A DNA stretch of 7,600 nt, taken from the NCBI GenBank assembly GCA_029051835.1, contig JAIDKJ010000027.1, positions 1 to 7,600 on the forward strand, given 5' to 3'. Origin of the DNA: Paramuribaculum sp. (GTDB lineage: Bacteria > Bacteroidota > Bacteroidia > Bacteroidales > Muribaculaceae). The translations under genes and the position numbers were made by a program. The notes beneath the pieces were generated by a model. It made no database searches. It had not been told where the DNA came from and saw only the letters and a list, made by a program, of their open reading frames with translations. Position 1 is the stretch's first letter. Each line of letters opens with the position of its first letter. Of the stretch, positions 1-7,089 are shown piece after piece.

Positions 1-2600
1 CCCCTCGCCTGCTGTCGCTCGAAGGTGTTTCGCAGGTGTCGGTGATCGGTGGCGACGTCAAGGAATACCAGATACTGCTCTCACCCGAAAGAATGCGACA
101 TCACGGCGTGAGTCTTGACAACGTAATGGACGCCGTGGAATCATTCAACGACAATGCTTCGGGAGGAATACTTTATGATTATGGCAACGAATATCTGATA
201 AAAGGCGATATCACTACTGTCAAGGCGGAAGAGATGGAACTTGCAGCGGTGGCCACATCCTCGGGCAAGCACGTGACGATCGCCGACATCGCCGAGGTGA
301 AGCTCGGACCGCAGACCCCGCGGCTCGGAGCGGCATCAGTCAATGCCGAACCTGCTGTGCTGATCACTGTCACCAAGCAACCGCATCAAGGTTCCAAAGA
401 ACTGACCGGCAATATTATTGCAGCTCTTGATGATATAGCCTCCACACTCCCCTCCGACATACATGTGTCGACCGACATATTCAGACAGAGCGACTTTATC
501 GACGCATCAATATCCAATCTGCAGACATCGCTGTTTGAAGGCGCGGTTTTTGTCATAGTCGTATTGTTCTTCTTCCTCATGAACTTACGCACCACACTGA
601 TCTCGCTGGTTGCGCTGCCTCTGTCGATCATTGTCACGCTGCTTATATTGGGTAAGTTAGGATTCACCATCAACACCATGAGTCTCGGAGGTATAGCTAT
701 CGCGATAGGTTCGCTGGTGGACGATGCCATAGTTGATGTCGAAAATGTCTATCGACGGCTTAAATCCAACCATCGCATGCCGCCGTCGTCACGTCAGTCG
801 GTGATAAGCATCGTCTACGAGGCTTCGCGCGAAGTGCGTCTGCCTATTCTCAATTCATCCCTGATTATCATTGCAAGCGTTCTCCCGCTGTTTTTCCTCT
901 CAGGCATAGAGGGACGTATGCTTAAGCCGCTCGGCATATCGTTCATAGTGGCTCTGACTGCATCCACGATAGTTGCGCTCACGGTTACTCCCGTATTGTG
1001 CAGCTACCTTCTCGGCTCCGATAAAGCCGCCAAGGCGCTCGACAAAGATCCTTGGCTGACGCGAAAGATGCGTGCGCTCTACGGCACTCTGCTCGACTGG
1101 GCCATGCGTCGCAGACGTATAGTGTTGGGCGCCACTGCCCTGCTCTTTATTGTCGCTGCCGGAATATTCTTTACGCTCGGACGCAGTTTCCTGCCGCCGT
1201 TCAACGAAGGATCGCTGACGATCAACATAAGCGCGCTCCCCGGCATCTCTCTTGAGGAAAGCGACAAAGTCGGACGTGAGGCCGAGCGCATCATTCTCGC
1301 CACACCGGAGATCATCACTACCGCACGGAAAACGGGACGCGCCGAACTCGACGAGCATTCATTCGGTGCTAACGTCTCGGAGATTGAAGCGCCATATCGT
1401 CTTGACGGACGCTCCCGGCGTGATATGGTCAACGAGCTTCGCCACAATCTGTCGGCGCTGCCCGGAGTCAATATCGAGATCGGACAGCCTATAAGCCATC
1501 GCATAGACGCGATGCTGTCAGGTACGGAAGCACAGATCGCCATCAAAATATTCGGCGACAATCTTGAAACGCTCCATAGTCTTTCGCTTCAGGTCGGAGA
1601 GCATATAAGGCAGATTCCCGGAGTGGTGGATGTAAATGTGGAGCAAGCCACCGGACGCCCGCAGATTGACATCAGACCCCGTCGGATCATGATGGCCAAA
1701 TACGGAGTCACCAATCAGGCGCTGGCAAGAGCCATCAACGTCATGATCGCCGGACAGCCGGTATCGCAGGTCTACGAAGGTAATATACCTTACGATGTGA
1801 CCGTAAAGGCTTCCGACAGAGCACGCTCCACTCTCGACAATATGTCCGAAATAACCGTTGAAAGCGATCAGGGGCCGATTCCGTTGAGCTACGTCGCTGA
1901 GATAGTTTCCACCACCGGGCCCAACACCGTCAATCGAGAGAATGTCAGCCGACGTACTATTGTGTCGGCCAATGTCGACGGACGCGATCTTCGTAGCGTC
2001 ATCAATGAGATCCGGAGCAGTCTGGATGCCGATATAACACTTCCCGAAGGCTACCACATAGCCTATGGAGGTCAGTTTGAAAGCGAAGCGTCGGCGTCGC
2101 GCACTCTTCTGCTTGCCTCAGCCGCTGCCCTGCTGGTGATATTGCTGCTGCTTTATCAGGAATACAAGAATTTCCGGCAGCCGCTCATCATCATGATAAA
2201 TATGCCGCTGGCCATGATCGGAGGTATATTGATACTGCGGATTACCTCCGGCGAACTCAACATTCCGGCAATTATCGGTTTTATAGCATTGCTCGGCATA
2301 GCCACCCGCAACGGTATGCTCCTGATCTCTCGCTATAACGCTCTCAAAGCCGAAGGAGAGGGACTGGCTGAGCGCATCCGCCATGGCTCGCTCGACCGCC
2401 TTAATCCTATAATTATGACGGCGCTCACTTCGGCGCTTGCTCTGATCCCTCTCGCAGTCAGAGGTTCAGAACCGGGCAATGAGATACAATCTCCTATGGC
2501 CATAGTCATACTCGGCGGTCTGCTGACATCTACTTTCCTCAATCTTATTGTTGTACCTGTTATCTATAGAATATCAGAAACATATAATCACCGAAAATGA
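1..2600 (+). CDS. CusA/CzcA-like heavy-metal-type RND efflux pump, 3' part (5' end outside window)
   Basis: Inner-membrane proton-driven pump subunit of a tripartite efflux complex. The frame is open from the window edge (first full codon at 3); the in-frame GTG at 36 is not the start, because the residues before it (RLLSLEGVSQ) already fit the family. About 865 residues are visible of a usual 1,020-1,050. Numbering from the codon at 36: porter subdomain with GGDVKEYQI (5-13), TM2-TM4 about 166-236 with the proton-relay acidic pair D229/D230 in GSLVDDAIVDVEN, TM5-6 about 270-325, TM7 362-380, second porter half with TGRAELDEH (433-441) and HRIDAMLSG (488-496), then TM8-TM12 about 690-845. The HRID..LSG signature places it in the HME-RND branch, not the multidrug HAE branch. 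The methionines of the E. coli CusA copper/silver relay are not evident, so the substrate is unassigned. The stop overlaps the next gene's ATG. Family call strong, substrate unknown. Confidence 0.95.
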   Translation, partial: PRLLSLEGVSQVSVIGGDVKEYQILLSPERMRHHGVSLDNVMDAVESFNDNASGGILYDYGNEYLIKGDITTVKAEEMELAAVATSSGKHVTIADIAEVKLGPQTPRLGAASVNAEPAVLITVTKQPHQGSKELTGNIIAALDDIASTLPSDIHVSTDIFRQSDFIDASISNLQTSLFEGAVFVIVVLFFFLMNLRTTLISLVALPLSIIVTLLILGKLGFTINTMSLGGIAIAIGSLVDDAIVDVENVYRRLKSNHRMPPSSRQSVISIVYEASREVRLPILNSSLIIIASVLPLFFLSGIEGRMLKPLGISFIVALTASTIVALTVTPVLCSYLLGSDKAAKALDKDPWLTRKMRALYGTLLDWAMRRRRIVLGATALLFIVAAGIFFTLGRSFLPPFNEGSLTINISALPGISLEESDKVGREAERIILATPEIITTARKTGRAELDEHSFGANVSEIEAPYRLDGRSRRDMVNELRHNLSALPGVNIEIGQPISHRIDAMLSGTEAQIAIKIFGDNLETLHSLSLQVGEHIRQIPGVVDVNVEQATGRPQIDIRPRRIMMAKYGVTNQALARAINVMIAGQPVSQVYEGNIPYDVTVKASDRARSTLDNMSEITVESDQGPIPLSYVAEIVSTTGPNTVNRENVSRRTIVSANVDGRDLRSVINEIRSSLDADITLPEGYHIAYGGQFESEASASRTLLLASAAALLVILLLLYQEYKNFRQPLIIMINMPLAMIGGILILRITSGELNIPAIIGFIALLGIATRNGMLLISRYNALKAEGEGLAERIRHGSLDRLNPIIMTALTSALALIPLAVRGSEPGNEIQSPMAIVILGGLLTSTFLNLIVVPVIYRISETYNHRK

Positions 2601-3787
2601 AACCGACAATATTGTTTTTGGCCATAATGTCGTCTGCCGTAGTGTCAGCACAGACCACGGTGGACTTCAATCGCGAGGCATATATCATGGCTGCCGGCAG
2701 CAATACGCTTGCAGTCGATTCGCTGTCGCTGGCCTCCGGCCTGGAGGAGCTTAAAAGCTCCAACAATCTGCAGGATCCTGAAATAGAACTGGGGTATCTC
2801 TGGGGTGAGAAACCGGCCGGTAATAAATGGAATGTCAGTGTCAGCCAGGGATTCGACTGGCCCGGAGCGTATTCGGCCAGAGCCAAGGGCATCAAGGCCG
2901 CGCAGGAGGTGATCGGTCTGACACGGCGGGCCGGAATGCTCTCCAGAATGCTTGAGGTCAAACTGGCTATGATTGATGTGGTCTATTCAGGCAAGAATAT
3001 GATGCTGACGCGTCAGATGACGGATTCGATCGCCGCTATGTGTGCGGTAGCCCGCAAGGCGGTTGAAAATGGAGAGATCACCAGGCTCGACATGAACATG
3101 ATGGAAATAGTGCGCATCGGCATGGAAGAGGAGTTACGCACTGCCGTAGCGGATTTTGACGACAAGGTAGCCGCTCTGACTATACTTAACAATGGACACG
3201 ATTGCTCCGCTCTGATAGAACGTCTGACAGATTACCCTGACGAAATGATACTTCCGCTGGAGGCCTATCACCGCCAGATAATCGAAAACGATCCGTCTAT
3301 TCAGGCCGGACGCATGCAGGTGAATGTCGACGAGAAGATGGGCAAGGCTCAGCAGATGATGTCATATCCCGGTTTTTCGATCGGTTATGCGTTTGACAAC
3401 GAAGGCGACGAACGATGGCATGGAGTCACTTTCGGACTTACCTTGCCGATATTCTCCAACCGCCATATGAAGGCCAAAAGCCGTCTGACAGCCATGCAGA
3501 GCCGTCTGAAAGCGGAAACAGCGCTCAACGAGGCAAAAGTCATGATGGACAACGACCGTCGTAAAGCTCTCGATCTCTATGGCAATTACACTAAATACGA
3601 CAAAGTGATCAACGGCGATGACAACATCGCATTGCTCAGAAAAGCGTATCGCGGAGGGCAGATGACATGCATAGAATACCTGACTGAAGTCAAATTCTTT
3701 CTTGAAGCACGACGCACTTTCCTGCAGACAGAATATCTGTATCACCTGGCTCTGGCACGCCTCAACCGCTACTCTATGACATTCTGA
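2597..3787 (+). CDS. TolC-family outer-membrane efflux channel protein
   Basis: Outer-membrane partner of the RND pump encoded just upstream. The 396-residue product starts with a Sec signal peptide (K2, hydrophobic 3-17, likely cleavage VSA|QT after residue 18); no lipobox cysteine is present, unlike CusC-type lipoproteins. The mature part has the two-repeat TolC pattern: long helices (about 97-155 and 165-195; 290-335 and 340-390) around beta-strand segments such as KWNVSVSQGFDWPG (77-90) and WHGVTFGLTLPIFSNR (274-289). It ends in phenylalanine (F396), which fits a BAM-inserted protein. At about 400 residues it is shorter than E. coli TolC or CusC, but that length and the NNLQDPE / QGFDWPG motifs are what I recall of the Bacteroidetes subfamily. 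The ATG overlaps the pump stop as ATGA with no Shine-Dalgarno before it, so translational coupling is likely. It is the last gene before the terminator. Confidence 0.93.
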   Translation: MKPTILFLAIMSSAVVSAQTTVDFNREAYIMAAGSNTLAVDSLSLASGLEELKSSNNLQDPEIELGYLWGEKPAGNKWNVSVSQGFDWPGAYSARAKGIKAAQEVIGLTRRAGMLSRMLEVKLAMIDVVYSGKNMMLTRQMTDSIAAMCAVARKAVENGEITRLDMNMMEIVRIGMEEELRTAVADFDDKVAALTILNNGHDCSALIERLTDYPDEMILPLEAYHRQIIENDPSIQAGRMQVNVDEKMGKAQQMMSYPGFSIGYAFDNEGDERWHGVTFGLTLPIFSNRHMKAKSRLTAMQSRLKAETALNEAKVMMDNDRRKALDLYGNYTKYDKVINGDDNIALLRKAYRGGQMTCIEYLTEVKFFLEARRTFLQTEYLYHLALARLNRYSMTF

Positions 3788-3838
3788 TTTTCACAAGTGA
3801 GTGCTTGAATTTTGTCCTCAGGCATGTCATATAAAAAT

Positions 3839-3881
3839 GAGAGGAGCGCCCTGACGTTACGCCGGGACGCTCCTCTCTTTT
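3839..3881. terminator. Bidirectional intrinsic terminator between convergent genes
   Basis: A perfect 10-bp stem pairs GAGAGGAGCG (3839-3848) with CGCTCCTCTC (3868-3877). It extends inward by CCC (3849-3851) with GGG (3864-3866) across one bulged A (3867), leaving a 12-nt loop. On the plus strand it is followed by TTTT (3878-3881); on the minus strand the exit side reads ATTTTTAT (from the A run at 3833-3837). It lies 51 bp after the channel gene and before the stop of the convergent lipoprotein gene, so it can serve both transcripts. Confidence 0.88.
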
Positions 3882-3892
3882 ATCAACCAAAT

Positions 3893-4720
3893 TTATTCTT
3901 TCTCTCTGAAGGTGCGGGCTATCTGGCTGCGGGCCACATCGAGCTGACGCTCCAGACGCGTTTTTTCAAGTTGCGCCCTGTGCAGGCGGCCAACGATGAC
4001 CGATGCCTTATGGACGCTTCCAAGAGCCTCGGCCTGATCCTTTGGAAGGGTTATCGTATGGTTTTTCTTATCGCCGAAAAATGTGGTCTTGATCTCGGCG
4101 CCGGCATGCCTTTCGGCAAATGTGCCAAGCGTATCGCATTCGGAAGGCATGAAATTGATTATCTCCACTCCCCGGCTTCTGTCATTGCGTTCGCCGTCGG
4201 GCATCACACGTGCCGACATCACCTCATCGTCGCCCGATTTCAGGCCTACGGCTGTGCTGCCTGTTCCTTTCGGACAACTCGACACCACGGTATACAGGCC
4301 GTCGGGACTCATTCTTGCGTATAGTCCGGTTTTTTCGGCCGGAATCTTCCCTTTCAAGGCCGTGGTTGTGTAATATCCTTCGAAAGAATCCTCAACGAAA
4401 GCCATCACGTCTTTGACGGCATCGGCCTCTATGGTCAGCTCTGCAATAATACTGTCGGCTGTCGACAGCTCCTTAAGTGTCAGCTGCTCCATGATGCGTG
4501 GTCGCAGGCTCATGGCATCACGGCGCACCTCCACTTCGGCGGCATAACGCGAATCGACTGAATCAAGCATGGCGAGTGCTCCGGCATAATCACCAGTTTC
4601 ACTCATGGTTTCGGCCTGAGAAATCAGCTCCCGTGCTGCTTTCGAATCATCCGAGCATCCCGACAACACCATGATTGATAGGCTGCCGGCAAGCAGACTT
4701 TTACAAAATGCGTTCAACAT
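3893..4720 (-). CDS. Predicted lipoprotein of unknown function, coupled to relA
   Basis: The 275-residue product begins with a lipoprotein signal peptide: K7, a hydrophobic stretch (8-18), and the lipobox LSGC with the lipidated cysteine at 22. The mature protein starts C-SDDS, which resembles the Bacteroidetes surface-export signal of acidic residues after the cysteine, so an outer-membrane and perhaps outward-facing location is possible. Residues 26-60 form a helix pair like one tetratricopeptide unit (ISQAETMSETGDYAGALAMLDSV). Residues 60-120 are also helical, about 120-225 look beta-rich with no motif I recognise, and 237-272 form a charged helix likely to make a coiled coil. I recognise no enzyme family. 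The ATG lies within the relA end (20-nt overlap) with a strong Shine-Dalgarno before it, so the two are almost certainly co-transcribed and coupled. Reality of the gene is well supported; function is unknown. Confidence 0.87.
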   Translation of the reverse strand: MLNAFCKSLLAGSLSIMVLSGCSDDSKAARELISQAETMSETGDYAGALAMLDSVDSRYAAEVEVRRDAMSLRPRIMEQLTLKELSTADSIIAELTIEADAVKDVMAFVEDSFEGYYTTTALKGKIPAEKTGLYARMSPDGLYTVVSSCPKGTGSTAVGLKSGDDEVMSARVMPDGERNDRSRGVEIINFMPSECDTLGTFAERHAGAEIKTTFFGDKKNHTITLPKDQAEALGSVHKASVIVGRLHRAQLEKTRLERQLDVARSQIARTFREKE

Positions 4721-6926
4721 CTTTTACTCCTTTTACTGTTTTGATCTTCTTGATAAGATTGCTTAATGTGGCTATATCGGCAACGCCTACGGTCAGTGTG
4801 CCCTTGAACAGTCCGTCGTGAGAGTCAATGGCGATACTGCGCAGGCTTGTTTCCTTCTCCTTGTTGATGATTGATGATATGTTGGTGATGATGCCTATGT
4901 CATCGTGGCCCACCACATGGAGCGTGCAGGCAAACTGATGTCCGTTTTTGCCCGACCACCTCACGGGTATCACTCTGTAGGGATAACGCAGCCGTATGTT
5001 CGAAGCGTTCGGACAGTCGTCACGGTGTATCTTGATAACACCTTCGGACGAAACGAAACCGAACACTTTGTCGCCATATATAGGGTTGCAGCATTTCGAC
5101 ATACGATAGTTGACCCCTTTGATGTTGTCGCCGATCACCAGCACATCGTTGGCCATCGCATCGTCGTCGGCCGGTTGTTGCAGTGAGAACTCCTCGGCCG
5201 AACGCACCTCGGCCGCCACCTCCTGATGACTGTCGATGGTTTCGAGGCATGTCATCACTGTAGCCGGATCTATCGCCTCTTCGGCAATGCTGCAATAGAA
5301 GTCGGTGGCGGTTTTGAAACCAAGCTTCTTTATCACCTTTGTGACTGTAGCGTCGTCGGCCTCCACTTTTCTGTTCTTAAGCCGGCGCTGCAATATCTCT
5401 TTGCCCAGTTCGGCCGACCGCTGACGGCGTTCGTTGATGCTCTGGCGTATCTTGTTTCGGGCTTTCGATGTCACCACAAAGTTGAGCCAGTCAGCTTTCG
5501 GAGTCTGATTGCCCGATGTGATTATCTCCACCGTGTCGCCACTGCGCAGTTTATGGTTTATGCGGCATGTGCGGCCATTGATTTTCGCTCCGGTGCATGT
5601 GCATCCTATCTTTGAGTGGATATTGAATGCGAAGTCAAGCACAGTGGCGCCGAGCGGCAGTTGAAACAGATCGCCTCTGGGAGTGAACACGAACACCTCC
5701 TCCTGATAAAGATCCATCTTGAAGTCCTTCATCAGCTCCAGCGGTCCGCCCTGAGGATTTTCCATAGCCTCTCTCACCTGGTTCATCCATGCGTCAAGAT
5801 TGTTTTCGCTCTTGATGCCCTTGTATTTCCAGTGGGCGGCCACGCCCTTCTCAGCTATTTCGTCCATGCGTCGTGAACGTATCTGTACCTCAACCCAGCG
5901 CCCTCCGGGTCCCATCACTGTAATGTGAAGCGATTCGTATCCGTTGCTTTTCGGTATGCTGAGCCAGTCCTTCAGACGTGCCGGATTGGGCTGATACATG
6001 TCGGTGATGATGGAATAGACCAGCCAGCACTCGCTGCGTTCACGCTCAGGAGCCACATCCAGTATCACACGTATGGCAAAAAGATCATATATGTGTTCGA
6101 GATCGTTATGCTGTTTCTGTATCTTGTTCCATATCGACGAAATTGACTTGGTGCGCCCCTTGATGTCAAATTTCAGACCCTGACGTTCGAGAGCCTCCTT
6201 TACTGGAGCTATAAATGACTCTATATAGGCATCGCGGCTCGCTTTGGTTTCATTAAGCTTGCGGGCTATGCGTGTGTATATGTCGCGGTTGGAGTATTTG
6301 AGCGACATATCCTCAAGCTCGCTCTTCATCTTGTAAAGCCCAAGACGATGTGCAAGCGGAGCATAGAGATATCTTGCCTCCGAGGCCACGGTCATCACTT
6401 TGTCTGTGTCGGGATGATGGTTGATCGAGCGCATCAATACAGTGCGTTCGGCAATCATAATGATGATCACCCTGATATCCTCGGCGAATGTCAGCAGCAG
6501 TTTGCCGAAGTTGGCATTGTCTACAGCCGTACGCCTTGAATAAAGTTCCGACACCTTGTGAAGTCCATGCAGCAGGCGGGCGACTTCACTCCCCCACTTC
6601 CCTATGATCTCCTCTTCGGTCAGCCGTCCGGCGCTGTGAAGCGGCGAGAGAATCACCGCAAGCGACATCACACGGTCAGGGCTTAGTCCCTCACACAGCA
6701 GAATGGCAGTGTCAAGACTGTGGATTATGGCATTCAGGCCGAATTCATCCTTGAAATCGGTGCCTTCGGCCACGGCGGCATTATATATTTCACGAAGGCA
6801 ATAATAGTCAGTCGGTGCCGACACGCTTCCCGACAGCCGTAAGAAACATTTGGCTCTCTCCAAAAGCTGCCGGCCGAAGTCAGCCGGCGGCAAATTCTGA
6901 GTATCGGGCGTAGTTTGTGTCAACAT
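4701..6926 (-). CDS. relA: RelA/SpoT-family (p)ppGpp synthetase with degenerate hydrolase domain
   Basis: Long RSH enzyme that makes the stringent-response alarmone (p)ppGpp from ATP and GTP/GDP, normally on stalled ribosomes. From the ATG at 6926 it has 741 residues. An in-frame TTG at 6953 would add nine, but it overlaps the promoter element, so ATG is preferred. Domains in order: HD-like region (about 40-190), synthetase (about 225-370), TGS (about 410-472), helical linker, zinc-finger/RIS region with CCNPIYGD (612-619) and IHRDDC (633-638), and a C-terminal ACT domain (about 661-741). The synthetase centre is intact: GRTKSISSIW, D281 in IYDLFAIR, the G-loop tyrosine Y330 in SNGYESLH, E346 in VEVQIRS. 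The hydrolase centre is not: the usual HDxxED reads SPLHSA (94-99) and the later LADRxxN reads IAERTVL. Only the first histidine (H69) remains. It is therefore predicted to be synthetase-only. First gene of a two-gene unit with the overlapping lipoprotein gene. Confidence 0.95.
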   Translation of the reverse strand: MLTQTTPDTQNLPPADFGRQLLERAKCFLRLSGSVSAPTDYYCLREIYNAAVAEGTDFKDEFGLNAIIHSLDTAILLCEGLSPDRVMSLAVILSPLHSAGRLTEEEIIGKWGSEVARLLHGLHKVSELYSRRTAVDNANFGKLLLTFAEDIRVIIIMIAERTVLMRSINHHPDTDKVMTVASEARYLYAPLAHRLGLYKMKSELEDMSLKYSNRDIYTRIARKLNETKASRDAYIESFIAPVKEALERQGLKFDIKGRTKSISSIWNKIQKQHNDLEHIYDLFAIRVILDVAPERERSECWLVYSIITDMYQPNPARLKDWLSIPKSNGYESLHITVMGPGGRWVEVQIRSRRMDEIAEKGVAAHWKYKGIKSENNLDAWMNQVREAMENPQGGPLELMKDFKMDLYQEEVFVFTPRGDLFQLPLGATVLDFAFNIHSKIGCTCTGAKINGRTCRINHKLRSGDTVEIITSGNQTPKADWLNFVVTSKARNKIRQSINERRQRSAELGKEILQRRLKNRKVEADDATVTKVIKKLGFKTATDFYCSIAEEAIDPATVMTCLETIDSHQEVAAEVRSAEEFSLQQPADDDAMANDVLVIGDNIKGVNYRMSKCCNPIYGDKVFGFVSSEGVIKIHRDDCPNASNIRLRYPYRVIPVRWSGKNGHQFACTLHVVGHDDIGIITNISSIINKEKETSLRSIAIDSHDGLFKGTLTVGVADIATLSNLIKKIKTVKGVKDVERIL
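4727..4733 (-). promoter_or_regulatory. Strong Shine-Dalgarno for the lipoprotein gene
   Basis: On the minus strand AAAGGAG lies six bases before the ATG at 4720, inside the last codons of relA. It decides the start of the lipoprotein gene. It stands out because the other starts in this window show no such site, as is usual in Bacteroidetes. It would let ribosomes finishing relA re-initiate on the next gene. Confidence 0.75.
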
Positions 6927-6950
6927 AGTTTTTATGCATTTGTTAAATTG

Positions 6951-6958
6951 CAAATTTA
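6951..6958 (-). promoter_or_regulatory. Bacteroidetes -7 promoter element for relA
   Basis: Minus-strand TAAATTTG (followed by CA) matches the Bacteroidetes consensus TAnnTTTG. Its right-hand edge is 24 bases before the preferred ATG at 6926, so transcription would begin near 6943-6946 and leave a leader of under 25 nt without a Shine-Dalgarno. A matching -33 TTTG box at 19-21 bases spacing is not evident. The element supports the ATG at 6926 over the TTG at 6953, which lies within it. Confidence 0.7.
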
Positions 6959-7040
6959 CGACAAAAATCGATATGATGTTTAAGGTGGTGTAAAAAATAT
7001 GTTTTTTATCGCCTCGATGCGAAAATCACGATTTTTATAG

Positions 7041-7048
7041 TAAATTTG
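7041..7048 (+). promoter_or_regulatory. Bacteroidetes -7 promoter element for the pRiA4b-like gene
   Basis: Plus-strand TAAATTTG followed by CA, the same element as on the other strand, 41 bases before the ATG at 7090. Transcription would begin around 7053-7056 and give a leader of about 35 nt. No clear TTTG -33 box is seen at the usual spacing. Confidence 0.7.
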
Positions 7049-7089
7049 CAGCACAATATTCAATAGCGACAACCAAACAATATTACTCC

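Larger units (their letters stand above)
6949..7050. repeat. 22-bp inverted repeat (20/22) spanning both divergent promoters
   Basis: The left arm (6949-6970, read on the minus strand) and the right arm (7029-7050, plus strand) both read CGATTTTT, three bases, GTAAATTTGCA. The three middle bases are GTC on the left and ATA on the right, so 20 of 22 positions agree. The arms are 58 bp apart, A+T-rich between, and each holds the -7 element of its own gene. The GTAAATTTGCA part is partly explained by promoter consensus; the shared CGATTTTT is not. It may be a duplicated operator or a mirrored promoter. Confidence 0.75.

Noticed and set aside
36..38. GTG at 36 as the start of the pump gene
   Set aside because: The frame is open to the window edge and the preceding residues fit the RND porter domain, so the gene is simply cut by the window.
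900..2057. Long minus-strand open frames (900-1358, 1079-1561, 1518-2057) opposite the pump gene
   Set aside because: They lie wholly opposite a clear RND coding frame, show no recognisable motifs, and overlap each other; they are by-products of codon bias.
3791..3800. Short palindrome TCACAAGTGA after the channel gene
   Set aside because: Four-base arms with a two-base gap are too small to support a function, and the strong stem-loop downstream explains termination.
3812..4324. Plus-strand open frame of 170 codons over the convergent gap and the lipoprotein gene
   Set aside because: It runs through the terminator stem-loop and is antisense to the lipoprotein, whose signal peptide, lipobox and Shine-Dalgarno mark the real gene.
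6924..6953. TTG at 6953 as the relA start (750 residues)
   Set aside because: The TTG is part of the -7 promoter element, so it would lie upstream of the transcript start; the ATG at 6926 is downstream of it and begins a plausible N-terminus.
6971..7028. TTTG -33 boxes for the two divergent promoters
   Set aside because: No TTTG stands 19-21 bases before either TAAATTTG on the correct strand; the TTTTTG next to the relA element is only a few bases away, too close to serve.
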